From NCBI GenBank assembly GCA_902803365.1, contig CADCPU010000114.1, forward strand, positions 1-13,838: a DNA stretch of 13,838 bases, in the 5' to 3' direction. Every line of letters begins with the position of its first letter. Position 1 is the first letter of the stretch. Both the position numbers and the translations under genes were made by a program. The DNA comes from Oscillospiraceae bacterium. GTDB taxonomy: Bacteria > Bacillota_A > Clostridia > Saccharofermentanales > Saccharofermentanaceae. The notes beneath the pieces are model-generated. The model saw only the letters and a list, made by a program, of their open reading frames with translations. It did no database searches and had not been told where the DNA came from. Below, one piece after another: positions 6,946-13,838 of this stretch.

Positions 6946-7971
6946 ATGAGAAGGATTAAGATCAATGCTGCAACTCCATACGAAGTACTGGTAGGAACTG
7001 ACCTCCTTAAGGATTGCGGCAAATATATAAAAGAGACAGGAACGAAGGCTGAAAAACTCTTTTTGGTGAGCGAGACGAACGTTGCTCCGCTCTACCTCGA
7101 TAAGACGAAGGCGTCTCTCGAAGAGGCGGGATTTGAAGTCGTTACGTTCGTATTCGATGCAGGCGAGCAGAGCAAGAACCTTACGGTCATCTCTCAGATG
7201 CTCGGAGTCCTCGCGGATAATGCGTTCACGAGAACAGATGCGATCGTCGCATTGGGCGGCGGTGTCACGACGGATATGGCAGGTTTTGCCGCTTCGATCT
7301 TCCTTCGCGGCATTAAGGTCTTCCAGATCGCTACTACGCTCCTGGCTCAGGTCGATGCATCCGTCGGAGGCAAGACAGGCGTAGACCTCCCTGAGGGCAA
7401 GAACCTGGTAGGTGCATTCCACCAGCCGTCCCTCGTTATCTGTGACAGTGATCTTCTTAAGACTCTCTCGGATGATCTTTTTACTGAAGGTATGGGCGAG
7501 GTTGTAAAATACGCATTCATCAGCGACAAGGATCTCTACGAGACACTTAAGGTGAAGCTCACAAAAGAGTCCGAAAATGTTGAAGACGTCGTTGCAAGAT
7601 GCGTGGAGCTCAAGGCTTATGTAGTCGAGCAGGACGAATTCGACAACGGATTAAGACAAACACTTAACTTCGGTCACACGATCGGTCACGTTATCGAGAG
7701 AGACAGTAACTTCACAAAGCCTCACGGCTTCTGTGTTGCCAAGGGTATGGCAAGGATCTCCAAGACGAGCCCGATCCTTCCTGAACTTATCGATATGCTC
7801 AAGCTCTACGGATTCCCTTACGAGGATGACATTACGGCAGATGAGATCTTGAGCGGCATAATGAACGACAAGAAAAAGCGCGGCAGCAAGATAACTGTCG
7901 CTCTGGTAAACGAGATCGGCAAGTGCGAACTCAAGACAATGGATATCAGCGAATTCAAGAGGTATATATGA
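6946..7971 (+). CDS. aroB: 3-dehydroquinate synthase
   Basis: Converts DAHP to 3-dehydroquinate using NAD and a divalent metal (step 2). GGGVTTDMAGF begins at residue 104, and VDASVGGKTGVDLPEGKNLVGAFHQP follows in two adjacent pieces. EVVKYA has the metal ligand E185. The other ligands appear as H244 in NFGHTIGH and H260 in KPHGFCVAKGM. The family usually reads HGEAVAIGM, so two residues after the ligand His differ, while the ligand itself is kept. The length is 341, slightly short of the usual 350-360, with the helical C-terminal domain condensed. The gene follows tyrA by 3 bases without a clear ribosome binding site of its own, which suggests coupled translation. Its end overlaps aroA by 4 bases. 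Confidence 0.95.
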   Translation: MRRIKINAATPYEVLVGTDLLKDCGKYIKETGTKAEKLFLVSETNVAPLYLDKTKASLEEAGFEVVTFVFDAGEQSKNLTVISQMLGVLADNAFTRTDAIVALGGGVTTDMAGFAASIFLRGIKVFQIATTLLAQVDASVGGKTGVDLPEGKNLVGAFHQPSLVICDSDLLKTLSDDLFTEGMGEVVKYAFISDKDLYETLKVKLTKESENVEDVVARCVELKAYVVEQDEFDNGLRQTLNFGHTIGHVIERDSNFTKPHGFCVAKGMARISKTSPILPELIDMLKLYGFPYEDDITADEILSGIMNDKKKRGSKITVALVNEIGKCELKTMDISEFKRYI

Positions 7972-9239
7972 AGCGTGACGTCAGGATAACAGACCTTCGC
8001 GGCGATATCAGGGTGCCGGCTTCAAAGTCGGTCCTCCACAGGGAACTCATCGTAAGTTTCCTCCTTCTGACGCTCTCCGGCAGGGAAGACAAGGATCTCT
8101 ACGCTAAGATCACACTCCCGTCTGACGGCGACAACAACGATATCATCGCGACAAAGGGCTGTCTTAAGGCTCTTCATGAGGCCGACGGAAAGGACGTCAT
8201 AATGCCTTGTAACGAGAGCGGTTCGACATTAAGGTTCATGATGAGTGTCGCAGCTTCCTATATGAAGTTTAAGGGGCTCGGCGGAAGGATAGTCTTTATG
8301 CCTCAGGGCAGGCTCATCGACAGACCCCTCGATCAGCTTATCGACTGCCTTGCTGCGCACGGCGTTAAGACGACCATAGATAAGGATCTCGGCGAGATCG
8401 CTCTTGAGGGATTTCTTACGGACGGCGTTTTCGAGATCGAGGGAAACATCTCATCACAGTATATCTCAGGTCTTACGATGGCTCTGATCCTCATGAAGGA
8501 CAGCAGTGTAAAGCTTATCGGGAACCTCGAATCGAGAGGATATTTTGACCTGACGCTCCAGGCGATGCGCGACAAGGGTATCGTGATCGAAGAGGGCGAA
8601 GATGGGTTTAAGGCGATCATCGCAGATCCCGGAAATGTTAAGGTGGACCTTGATGCGGAAGGCGACTGGTCGAGCGCGGCTTTTCTTATCAGCCTTGCAG
8701 CGCTTCTTCCGGGCAGCGACGTAACGCTCAAGGGACTTAACCCTGTATCCGGTCAGAAAGATAAAGTGATCATTGATATACTTAAGGATATGGGCGTTGA
8801 GACTTCGTTCACGGAAGAAGGTCTTAAGATCACTTCCAGAAGCGATATCAAGCCTGAACTGACGCTCGATGCGAAGGATTATCCGGATATCGTGCCTTAC
8901 ATCGCGATACTTGCAGCAGCGTTTACGAAGAAGACGACGATCGGAAATATCGAGAGACTCAAGTTTAAGGAATGCGACAGAGTCGAAGCTACGATCAAGG
9001 CGCTCGAGTGCGTCGGAGGCACGGCTCAAGAAAAGGACGGCACGCTTGTAATAACGGGCGGCATCGCATCCGAAAAAACGGAAGAGTTCAAGACATATAA
9101 CGATCACAGGATGGCGCAGACGGCATGCCTTATCTCTGCATGGACGAATAAGACCATCACGATCGATAACAGCGAATGTACTGACAAATCGTTCCCGGGA
9201 CTTTGGGAACTTCTTGAAGAGAAAGGCGGAAGGGCATGA
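7968..9239 (+). CDS. aroA: 3-phosphoshikimate 1-carboxyvinyltransferase (EPSP synthase)
   Basis: Transfers the enolpyruvyl group of PEP to shikimate-3-phosphate (step 6). The protein is 423 residues. VPASKSVLHRE has K20, S21 and R25 of the substrate site. The PEP-site loop reads NESGSTLRF at 82-90, with R89 kept. Then follow ISSQYISGLTMAL, EGDWSSAAF, the catalytic Asp D307 in DYPDIVPY, LKFKECDRVEA and YNDHRMAQ. I use ATG 7968, whose bases overlap the aroB TGA (ATGA) and which has AAGAGG at 7957-7962. The frame is open further upstream, but that would add 15 residues not seen in the family. The loop differs from the common GNAGTAMRP form (E, S, S, T and F at variable places); see findings. It overlaps aroC by 4 bases. 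Confidence 0.94.
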   Translation: MKRDVRITDLRGDIRVPASKSVLHRELIVSFLLLTLSGREDKDLYAKITLPSDGDNNDIIATKGCLKALHEADGKDVIMPCNESGSTLRFMMSVAASYMKFKGLGGRIVFMPQGRLIDRPLDQLIDCLAAHGVKTTIDKDLGEIALEGFLTDGVFEIEGNISSQYISGLTMALILMKDSSVKLIGNLESRGYFDLTLQAMRDKGIVIEEGEDGFKAIIADPGNVKVDLDAEGDWSSAAFLISLAALLPGSDVTLKGLNPVSGQKDKVIIDILKDMGVETSFTEEGLKITSRSDIKPELTLDAKDYPDIVPYIAILAAAFTKKTTIGNIERLKFKECDRVEATIKALECVGGTAQEKDGTLVITGGIASEKTEEFKTYNDHRMAQTACLISAWTNKTITIDNSECTDKSFPGLWELLEEKGGRA

Positions 9240-10303
9240 GCGAAGCATATAACTGGTTCAAAGGCAATAAACTCAGCATCGGCATATACGGCGAGTCCCA
9301 CAGCGAGAAGATCGGTGTGAGGGTCACGGGTATCGATAAGTTCGATGTTGATACTGACGCACTTCGCGCATTCATGCAAAGACGTGCTCCGGGCAGGAAC
9401 GCCTGGTCCACTCCGCGTAAGGAAGCAGACGAAGTAGTAATAGAGAACTTCGAGGACGGCGTATTTGACGCGTACATCCTCAATACGAATATCAAGCCGC
9501 ACGACTACACGGATCTTCTTAAGATGCCGAGGCCGGGTCACGCGGATTATACGGCAAGAGTAAAGTACGGCGAATCCTTTAAGTCATCAGGCGGAGGAGC
9601 ATTCTCCGGAAGACTTACGGCGCCTCTTTGTATCGCAGGATTTTTGGCCAAGAGCATCCTGGCAGAAAAAGGCATCACGATCTCAGCTCATGTAAGATCG
9701 GTATCGGGTGTCGATGACATCAACTTCTTTGACGGCGACGCCGATTTCCTTAATAAGCTTCACGAGGTAAAGGATAAGGAATTCCCTGTTATCTCTGATG
9801 AGGCAGGCGAGAAGATGAAGGCAGTCATCGAATCCGCGAGGATGGAGGAAGATTCCGTCGGAGGCACGATCGAGGTAGTTATCGAAGGCCTTCAGGGCGG
9901 TATCGGCGGTCCTATCTTCGAGGGTATCGAAGGAAAGATCGCGTCACTTTGCTTCGCAGTCCCTGCATGTAAGGGTGTCGAGTTCGGTAACGGCTACGAT
10001 GCAACGCTCCTGCGCGGATCACAGAATAACGACACGTTCATTATCGAGGACGGCGAGCTGAAGCTTAAGACAAACAGATGCGGCGGTATCCTCGGAGGCA
10101 TATCCACGGGTCTTGCACCGATCGTTTTCGATGTCGCCATCAAGCCTACACCGACGATCGGCAGAGAACAGGATACAGTCGATCTCGAAAAGCGCGAAAA
10201 TACTAAGATCAAGGTTCACGGACGTCACGATCCGTGCATAGTTCCGAGAGCGGTGCCTGTTTTTGAAGCAGTAGCGGCACTCGCGATACTCGATATGATG
10301 TAA
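9236..10303 (+). CDS. aroC: Chorismate synthase
   Basis: Eliminates phosphate from EPSP to give chorismate using reduced FMN (step 7). The protein is 355 residues, at the short end of the family. Conserved pieces are YGESHS with H22 (the family usually reads GESHG), RRAPGRN, MPRPGHADYT with H102, GGGAFSGRLTAP, DSVGGTIEVV, GGILGGISTG and HDPCIVPRAVPV. Both catalytic histidines are present. The start overlaps the aroA stop as ATGA, with AAAGG at 9222-9226 upstream. No flavin reductase gene is adjacent, so reduced FMN must come from elsewhere if the enzyme is monofunctional. Confidence 0.95.
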   Translation: MSEAYNWFKGNKLSIGIYGESHSEKIGVRVTGIDKFDVDTDALRAFMQRRAPGRNAWSTPRKEADEVVIENFEDGVFDAYILNTNIKPHDYTDLLKMPRPGHADYTARVKYGESFKSSGGGAFSGRLTAPLCIAGFLAKSILAEKGITISAHVRSVSGVDDINFFDGDADFLNKLHEVKDKEFPVISDEAGEKMKAVIESARMEEDSVGGTIEVVIEGLQGGIGGPIFEGIEGKIASLCFAVPACKGVEFGNGYDATLLRGSQNNDTFIIEDGELKLKTNRCGGILGGISTGLAPIVFDVAIKPTPTIGREQDTVDLEKRENTKIKVHGRHDPCIVPRAVPVFEAVAALAILDMM

Positions 10304-10312
10304 GGAGGGTCT

Positions 10313-11464
10313 ATGGAAGATCTGGCTAAATTAAGAGAACAGATAGATGAGGCAGACAAGGCGTTGCTCCTCGCTTTCGAAAAGAGAATGGAAGTCGCCG
10401 AGAAGATCGGCATATTAAAGAGCAAGAGCGGCAGCCGGGTATTGGACCCTGCAAGAGAGAGACAGAAGCTCTGCGCGATCTACGATCAGGCAGACGAGAG
10501 GACAAAGCCTTATATCTCTCCTCTTTATTCGCTCCTGTTTGAGGTATCACGCGGACTTCAGAGCAGGTTCATTCCTGATACGACGGATGAGTTCAGGATC
10601 ATTACTGATGCGATCGACGAGATGGCGGCCAAGCCTTTCCCGACCAGAGCGGTCGTTGCCTGCCAGGGCGTTGAGGGAGCTTTCTCTCAGGCAGCCTGCG
10701 AGAAGCTCTTCCCGATCCCGAGCATCATGTTCATGAGGACTTTCTCTCAGGTCTTCGCTGCTATCGACGCAGGACTTTGTAAGTATGGTGTTCTCCCTGT
10801 TGAGAACTCCAATGCAGGTACGGTATCTGCAGTATACGATCTCATGATCAAGCACAGCTTCAAGATCGTCAGATCCGTCAGGGTCAAGGTCGACCACAAC
10901 TGCCTTATGAATCCGGGCGGAAAGCTCAGCGATATCAAGGAAGTCATCTCTCACGAGCAGGCCATCAACCAGTGCCGTGAGTTTATTAAGAGCCTCGGAC
11001 CTGACGTAAAGGTCACATATTACAAGAATACGGCTGAGGCTGCAAAGTATGTGGCAGAATCCGGCAGAACAGACATCTGCAGTCTCTCTTCCATCAAGTG
11101 CAGCGAGCTCTACGGACTCGATGTTGTGAAGACGGCAGTTCAGGATTCCGGCAATAACTATACGAGATTCATCGTTATCTCCAAGGATCTCGAGATCTAT
11201 CCTGGTGCAAACAGGACATCCATGATGATGATCTTGAAGCATGAGCCGGGAGCTCTTTATAAGATCCTCGCTTTCTTCTATTCGCGCGGCATCAACCTCG
11301 TTAAGATCGAGTCAAGACCGCTCCCGGGAAGAGACTTCGAGTTCATGTTCTACTTTGACCTCGAGACATCGATATATAACGAAGGCTTTGCAGAGATGCT
11401 CGCCGAACTTAAGTCCATGAGTATGGAATTCAGATATCTGGGTTCCTATAACGAGATCATCTGA
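10313..11464 (+). CDS. pheA: Bifunctional chorismate mutase / prephenate dehydratase (P-protein)
   Basis: Converts chorismate to prephenate and prephenate to phenylpyruvate, the Phe branch. The protein is 383 residues with three domains. An AroQ-type chorismate mutase helical domain (1 to about 85) starts LAKLREQIDEADKALL and contains KSK and ER elements. The dehydratase domain (about 113-290) has GVEGAFSQAA from G119, LPVENSNAG, SHEQAINQC and NNYTRF with T284-R285-F286. A C-terminal ACT domain (about 302-380) has EPGALYKIL and ESRP at 333-336, the motif linked to Phe binding in feedback-inhibited P-proteins. An AAGGAGGG ribosome binding site directly follows the aroC stop, the strongest inside the operon. 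The mutase also feeds TyrA, since no other mutase is present in the window. Confidence 0.96.
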   Translation: MEDLAKLREQIDEADKALLLAFEKRMEVAEKIGILKSKSGSRVLDPARERQKLCAIYDQADERTKPYISPLYSLLFEVSRGLQSRFIPDTTDEFRIITDAIDEMAAKPFPTRAVVACQGVEGAFSQAACEKLFPIPSIMFMRTFSQVFAAIDAGLCKYGVLPVENSNAGTVSAVYDLMIKHSFKIVRSVRVKVDHNCLMNPGGKLSDIKEVISHEQAINQCREFIKSLGPDVKVTYYKNTAEAAKYVAESGRTDICSLSSIKCSELYGLDVVKTAVQDSGNNYTRFIVISKDLEIYPGANRTSMMMILKHEPGALYKILAFFYSRGINLVKIESRPLPGRDFEFMFYFDLETSIYNEGFAEMLAELKSMSMEFRYLGSYNEII

Positions 11465-11473
11465 GGAGGCGCA

Positions 11474-12727
11474 ATGAAATACGGAGTACTGGGCAAGTCT
11501 TTGCCGCACACATATTCACCGCAGATCCACGCATGCTTTGCCGATTACGAGTACGGGATACTCGAGAGGAGCGAAGAGGGCGTCCACGGGATCTTTGAGG
11601 GCAGGGAAGACCTTCAGGGTTTTAACGTAACCATTCCTTACAAGAAACTCGCGATGTCCCTGTGCCGTGAAGTGTCACCTGAGGCATCAGAAGTCGGCGC
11701 GGTCAACACCGTGGTCAAGCTTCCTGACGGAGGCTTCAAGGGCTATAACACCGATGTGTTCGGCTTTATCTATATGCTCGATAGAGAGGGCATAGACGTT
11801 AACGGCCGCAAGTGCCTCATACTCGGAACGGGCGGCGCAAGCGCAGCAGTCCTCTATGCACTTAAAAAACTCGGCGCTTCGAAGATCTCATTCTGCTCGC
11901 GTTCGGGCGAGATCAATTACACGAATGTATATGATGAGCTTCCTGATACGGAAGTCATCATCAACGCGACCCCGGTCGGTATGTTCCCTGAAGTGGACAA
12001 CTGCCCGATCGAGCTTGAGCGATTCGGTTCGCTCATCGGTGTCGCTGATATAATCTACAACCCTTCCAGAACGAGATTTCTCCAGGAAGGTGAGAGGCTC
12101 GGCCTTAAGACATCGGGCGGCCTTGCAATGCTCGTTGCTCAGGCATATGAAGCATCTCTGATCTTCAGAGGACTTAAGTTCGAGAAGACAGAGGAGGCTG
12201 TTGAAGATATCGAGCGCGTCATCAAAAAGCTTGAAGATCAGATGCTCACTATCACCTTGATCGGTATGCCGGGCTCCGGAAAGAGCACTGTCGGCAGAAA
12301 GATCGCTGAGCACCTCGGTCGTGAGTTTATCGACCTCGACGACGAGTTCCTCAAGCGATATGAAGTTACACCTGCACAGGTTATCGAAAAGCAGGGTGAA
12401 GATGAGTTCAGACGTATGGAGACCGCACTTGCAAAGGAGATCCTTCCTAAGTCGGGACTTGTTGTCTCAACAGGCGGAGGCATCGTAACGCGTGAGGAGA
12501 ACAGCTTTTTCCTTAAGTGTAATTCGAGAGTGATCTACATAATGCGCCCGCTGTCCTGCCTCATGGGTCAGGATACATCCGACAGGCCTATCAGCAGGAA
12601 TACCAAGATACCTGAACTTTTGGAGAAGAGATCGCCTCTTTACGTTAAGAATTCGGATATCATCTGGAACCTCCCGGGATTTGAAGAAGGCGACGAGATC
12701 GTCGACAGACTTATAAAGGAGTTATGA
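11474..12727 (+). CDS. aroE/aroK: Shikimate dehydrogenase / shikimate kinase fusion
   Basis: One 417-residue protein for two consecutive steps: dehydroshikimate to shikimate (NADPH), then phosphorylation with ATP. The AroE part (1 to about 235) has SLPHTYSPQIH, NVTIPYK with catalytic K57, YNTD with D94, the NADP loop GTGGASAAV from G118, INATPVGM and GGLAMLVAQA. A linker helix leads to M257, where a complete kinase begins: Walker A GMPGSGKST at 264-272, DLDD at 287-290, DEFRRMET, STGGGIV, DRPIS and RSPLY. The frame is continuous, with no stop and no convincing internal ribosome binding site before M257, so this is a real fusion and not adjacent genes. GAGGAGG at 11463-11469 precedes the ATG. 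The AroE part is shorter than typical free AroE (about 270-285). Confidence 0.95.
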   Translation: MKYGVLGKSLPHTYSPQIHACFADYEYGILERSEEGVHGIFEGREDLQGFNVTIPYKKLAMSLCREVSPEASEVGAVNTVVKLPDGGFKGYNTDVFGFIYMLDREGIDVNGRKCLILGTGGASAAVLYALKKLGASKISFCSRSGEINYTNVYDELPDTEVIINATPVGMFPEVDNCPIELERFGSLIGVADIIYNPSRTRFLQEGERLGLKTSGGLAMLVAQAYEASLIFRGLKFEKTEEAVEDIERVIKKLEDQMLTITLIGMPGSGKSTVGRKIAEHLGREFIDLDDEFLKRYEVTPAQVIEKQGEDEFRRMETALAKEILPKSGLVVSTGGGIVTREENSFFLKCNSRVIYIMRPLSCLMGQDTSDRPISRNTKIPELLEKRSPLYVKNSDIIWNLPGFEEGDEIVDRLIKEL

Positions 12728-12728
12728 T

Positions 12729-13157
12729 ATGAAACTTTTGGTATTGAACGGACCCAACCTTAATATGCTCGGCATAAGAGAGCCTGATATCTACGGCAGG
12801 ACAACATATGCCGATCTCGTAAAAATGATCGAGGACCACTGTGTTGAACGCGGTGTCGAAGTAGAGTGCAAGCAGAGCAATTCCGAAGGCGCCCTGATCG
12901 ACATGATCCAGCAGGCATACTTCGACAAGGTTGACGGTATCGTCTTTAATCCGGGCGGATATACGCATACTTCAGTTGCCATACTTGATGCACTTAAGGC
13001 TGTAAATATCCCTACGGTTGAAGTACATATCTCCAAGGTGAACGAGAGAGAAGCGTTCAGGCAGATCTCTTATATATCTTACTTTGCATCCGAGACGATC
13101 GTAGGATTGGGTCTTGAAGGATATCTCAAAGCTGTTGATTGGTTTTGCGAGAAGTAA
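12729..13157 (+). CDS. aroQ: 3-dehydroquinate dehydratase, type II
   Basis: Dehydrates 3-dehydroquinate to 3-dehydroshikimate (step 3). The protein is 142 residues, typical for the dodecameric type II enzyme. NGPNLNMLG at 7-15 leads to the flexible lid REPDIYG with R17 and catalytic Y22. Further motifs are QSNSEGALID, NPGGYTHTSVA and EVHISKVNEREAFR with H100 and R107. The usual EVHLSN reads EVHISK here, so the Asn after Ser is Lys. AAAGGAG at 12715-12721 lies 7 bases before the ATG, one base after the fusion gene's stop. It is the last operon gene and completes the route from DAHP to chorismate without any enzyme from elsewhere. Confidence 0.96.
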   Translation: MKLLVLNGPNLNMLGIREPDIYGRTTYADLVKMIEDHCVERGVEVECKQSNSEGALIDMIQQAYFDKVDGIVFNPGGYTHTSVAILDALKAVNIPTVEVHISKVNEREAFRQISYISYFASETIVGLGLEGYLKAVDWFCEK

Positions 13158-13163
13158 TTCTCG
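13148..13163. repeat. Small palindrome at the aroQ 3' end
   Basis: CGAGAA (13148-13153) and TTCTCG (13158-13163) form a 6-bp stem around a 4-base loop that contains the aroQ stop codon. The right arm can also pair with GAGAA at 13169-13173. It sits where the convergent aroQ and tetR genes meet, but no T run follows on either strand. I therefore regard it only as a possible weak or bidirectional end signal. Confidence 0.25.
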
Positions 13164-13164
13164 G

Positions 13165-13719
13165 TCATGAGAACGGCTTCATACGCGAGAGATATTCGGA
13201 GATAGTCTCTTTGATCTTATCTGCGGGATCCGTCATGCCGCGGTCGACCCATTTGAAGATGACGTTCCAGATGGCACCTACATTGAAAGCTACAAGATAA
13301 TCGGGCTCAAGATCTCCTATGATCCGTGCGAAAACGCTGTTTGACCTGTCAGTGATCTGGTCGAGCTGCGGGATCATGGTGTTGAGCTTAATAAGCAAAA
13401 GATACAAAAGACTATTCTTATGCAGCAGCATAAGAAAGTCTTTGTTTTTTTCGCAGAATCTGAAGATCACATCAAGCGGTGATTCGGGATCTGAAGCCAG
13501 TTCTTTGGCGTATTCCGTGATCTTATCCGTGATGATCGAATCAAGGACATCTTCTTTGGAATCGTAATTGCGATAGAAGGTCCTTCGCACCAGATCGGTC
13601 TCAAGGATTATCTGCTTGACCGATATCTCCTGATATGGAGTATCTCTCATCAATTTGAGCAGAGCCTCGGTGATCTCTTTTCTGGATCTTATTGAAGACG
13701 GGTTTTGCGATTGGTTCAT
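13165..13719 (-). CDS. TetR-family transcriptional regulator
   Basis: A 184-residue regulator. The N-terminal part (about residues 10-58) is a TetR-type DNA-binding domain: SRKEITEALLKLM, then ISVKQIILETDLVRRTFYRNYDSKEDVL, where the helix-turn-helix and the TFYRNY/K element are clear. The helical C-terminal region (about 60-184) is the ligand/dimerisation part and gives no ligand. I chose ATG 13719-13717, with GAGGT 9 to 13 bases upstream. The frame continues to an ATG at 13821, but the added 34 residues are unlike TetR N-termini and that codon lies in a likely operator. It is convergent with aroQ, only 7 bases between the two stops, and need not regulate the aro operon; autoregulation or control of a gene right of the window is more likely. 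Confidence 0.87.
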   Translation of the reverse strand: MNQSQNPSSIRSRKEITEALLKLMRDTPYQEISVKQIILETDLVRRTFYRNYDSKEDVLDSIITDKITEYAKELASDPESPLDVIFRFCEKNKDFLMLLHKNSLLYLLLIKLNTMIPQLDQITDRSNSVFARIIGDLEPDYLVAFNVGAIWNVIFKWVDRGMTDPADKIKETISEYLSRMKPFS

Positions 13720-13735
13720 ATGATCTACCTCGAAA

Positions 13736-13830
13736 ATGCACATTTCCGTGAGTTTGTGCATCTTTTGTCGTGCGTGTTTACTTTCCTTTTCGATAATCGT
13801 AACATAACAAACGAAATGCACAAGTGTGAC
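13736..13830 (-). promoter_or_regulatory. Upstream region of the tetR gene with inverted TGCACA motifs
   Basis: ATGCACA at 13736-13742 and TGTGCAT at 13755-13761 form a perfect 7-bp inverted repeat with a 12-base gap. A further ATGCACA lies at 13816-13822, where CACAAGTGTG (13819-13828) has palindromic CACA/TGTG arms. On the minus strand a possible promoter reads TTGTGC (13823-13818), 16 bases, TACGAT (13801-13796), so the distal motif overlaps its -35. Such sites suit a self-repressing TetR protein. The motifs are seen directly; binding and promoter use are inferred. Confidence 0.4.
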
Positions 13831-13838
13831 ATTTTTGA

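Noticed and set aside
6043..9248. Long open frames on the minus strand (about 200-260 codons at 6043-6663, 6670-7422 and 8466-9248)
   Set aside because: They lie opposite tyrA, aroB and aroA, whose families are certain. They show no recognisable domains or ribosome binding sites, and are rich in Arg, Ser, Cys and Leu as expected of shadows.
13720..13821. Longer TetR protein starting at 13821
   Set aside because: The 34 added residues are unlike TetR N-termini and the start codon lies within a probable operator/promoter.
1..13838. tRNA, rRNA, CRISPR array, insertion sequence or prophage
   Set aside because: No tRNA-like cloverleaf, spaced repeat array, transposase/integrase motif or terminal inverted repeats were seen on either strand.

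Overview
The window looks like a chromosomal segment of a Clostridia-type Firmicute. The evidence is AAGGAGG-type ribosome binding sites in front of most genes, moderate GC, a large secreted solute-binding-type lipoprotein, Thermotoga/Bacillus-type aromatic enzymes (a DAHP synthase with an N-terminal ferredoxin-like domain, and a CM-PDT-ACT PheA), and no mobile element. The genus cannot be fixed from the sequence alone.

Layout. (1) Positions 1-210, minus strand: the N-terminal 70 codons of an AIM24/TIGR00266-family protein, running off the left edge. (2) Positions 334-4832, plus strand: a sensory cassette of an OmpR-family response regulator, a membrane histidine kinase without a HAMP domain, and a 734-residue lipoprotein whose C-terminal half resembles an ABC-type extracellular solute-binding protein. 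No permease or ATPase is present, so a sensing role is plausible. An exact 10-bp repeat with an 11-bp period lies upstream of the regulator. (3) Positions 4833-5105: a control region for the next operon. (4) Positions 5106-13157: eight tightly packed, co-directional genes, aroF-tyrA-aroB-aroA-aroC-pheA-aroE/K-aroQ. Together they encode ten activities: all seven steps from PEP plus erythrose-4-phosphate to chorismate, then chorismate mutase, prephenate dehydratase and prephenate dehydrogenase. Only the final aminotransferase is missing for Phe and Tyr synthesis. (5) Positions 13165-13719, minus strand: a convergent TetR-family regulator with TGCACA inverted motifs upstream.

The most interesting element is the aro leader at 4847-5044. 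A consensus-like promoter (TTGACA, 17 bp, TGTAAT) precedes a 21-codon ORF with its own ribosome binding site. That ORF contains five Phe and five Tyr codons, nine of the ten lying within twelve consecutive codons. Three mutually exclusive RNA helices can be drawn by hand. Helix 1:2 is 4927-4940 with 4969-4982 (13 of 14 pairs). Helix 2:3 is 4969-4982 with 5018-5031 (14 of 14 pairs, three of them G-U). Helix 3:4 is the intrinsic terminator at 5014-5040, followed by a T run. Ribosome stalling at Phe/Tyr codons would cover segment 1 and favour the antiterminator 2:3. A ribosome reaching the leader stop codon would cover segment 2 and allow the terminator. This is the layout of a ribosome-mediated attenuator like those of enterobacterial pheA and trp, in a lineage that more typically uses T-boxes for amino-acid operons, and it is tuned to both end products.

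The operon therefore appears to have transcriptional control by Phe/Tyr-tRNA charging plus likely allosteric control: a ferredoxin-like regulatory domain on AroF and an ACT domain with an ESRP motif on PheA. TyrA has no ACT domain.
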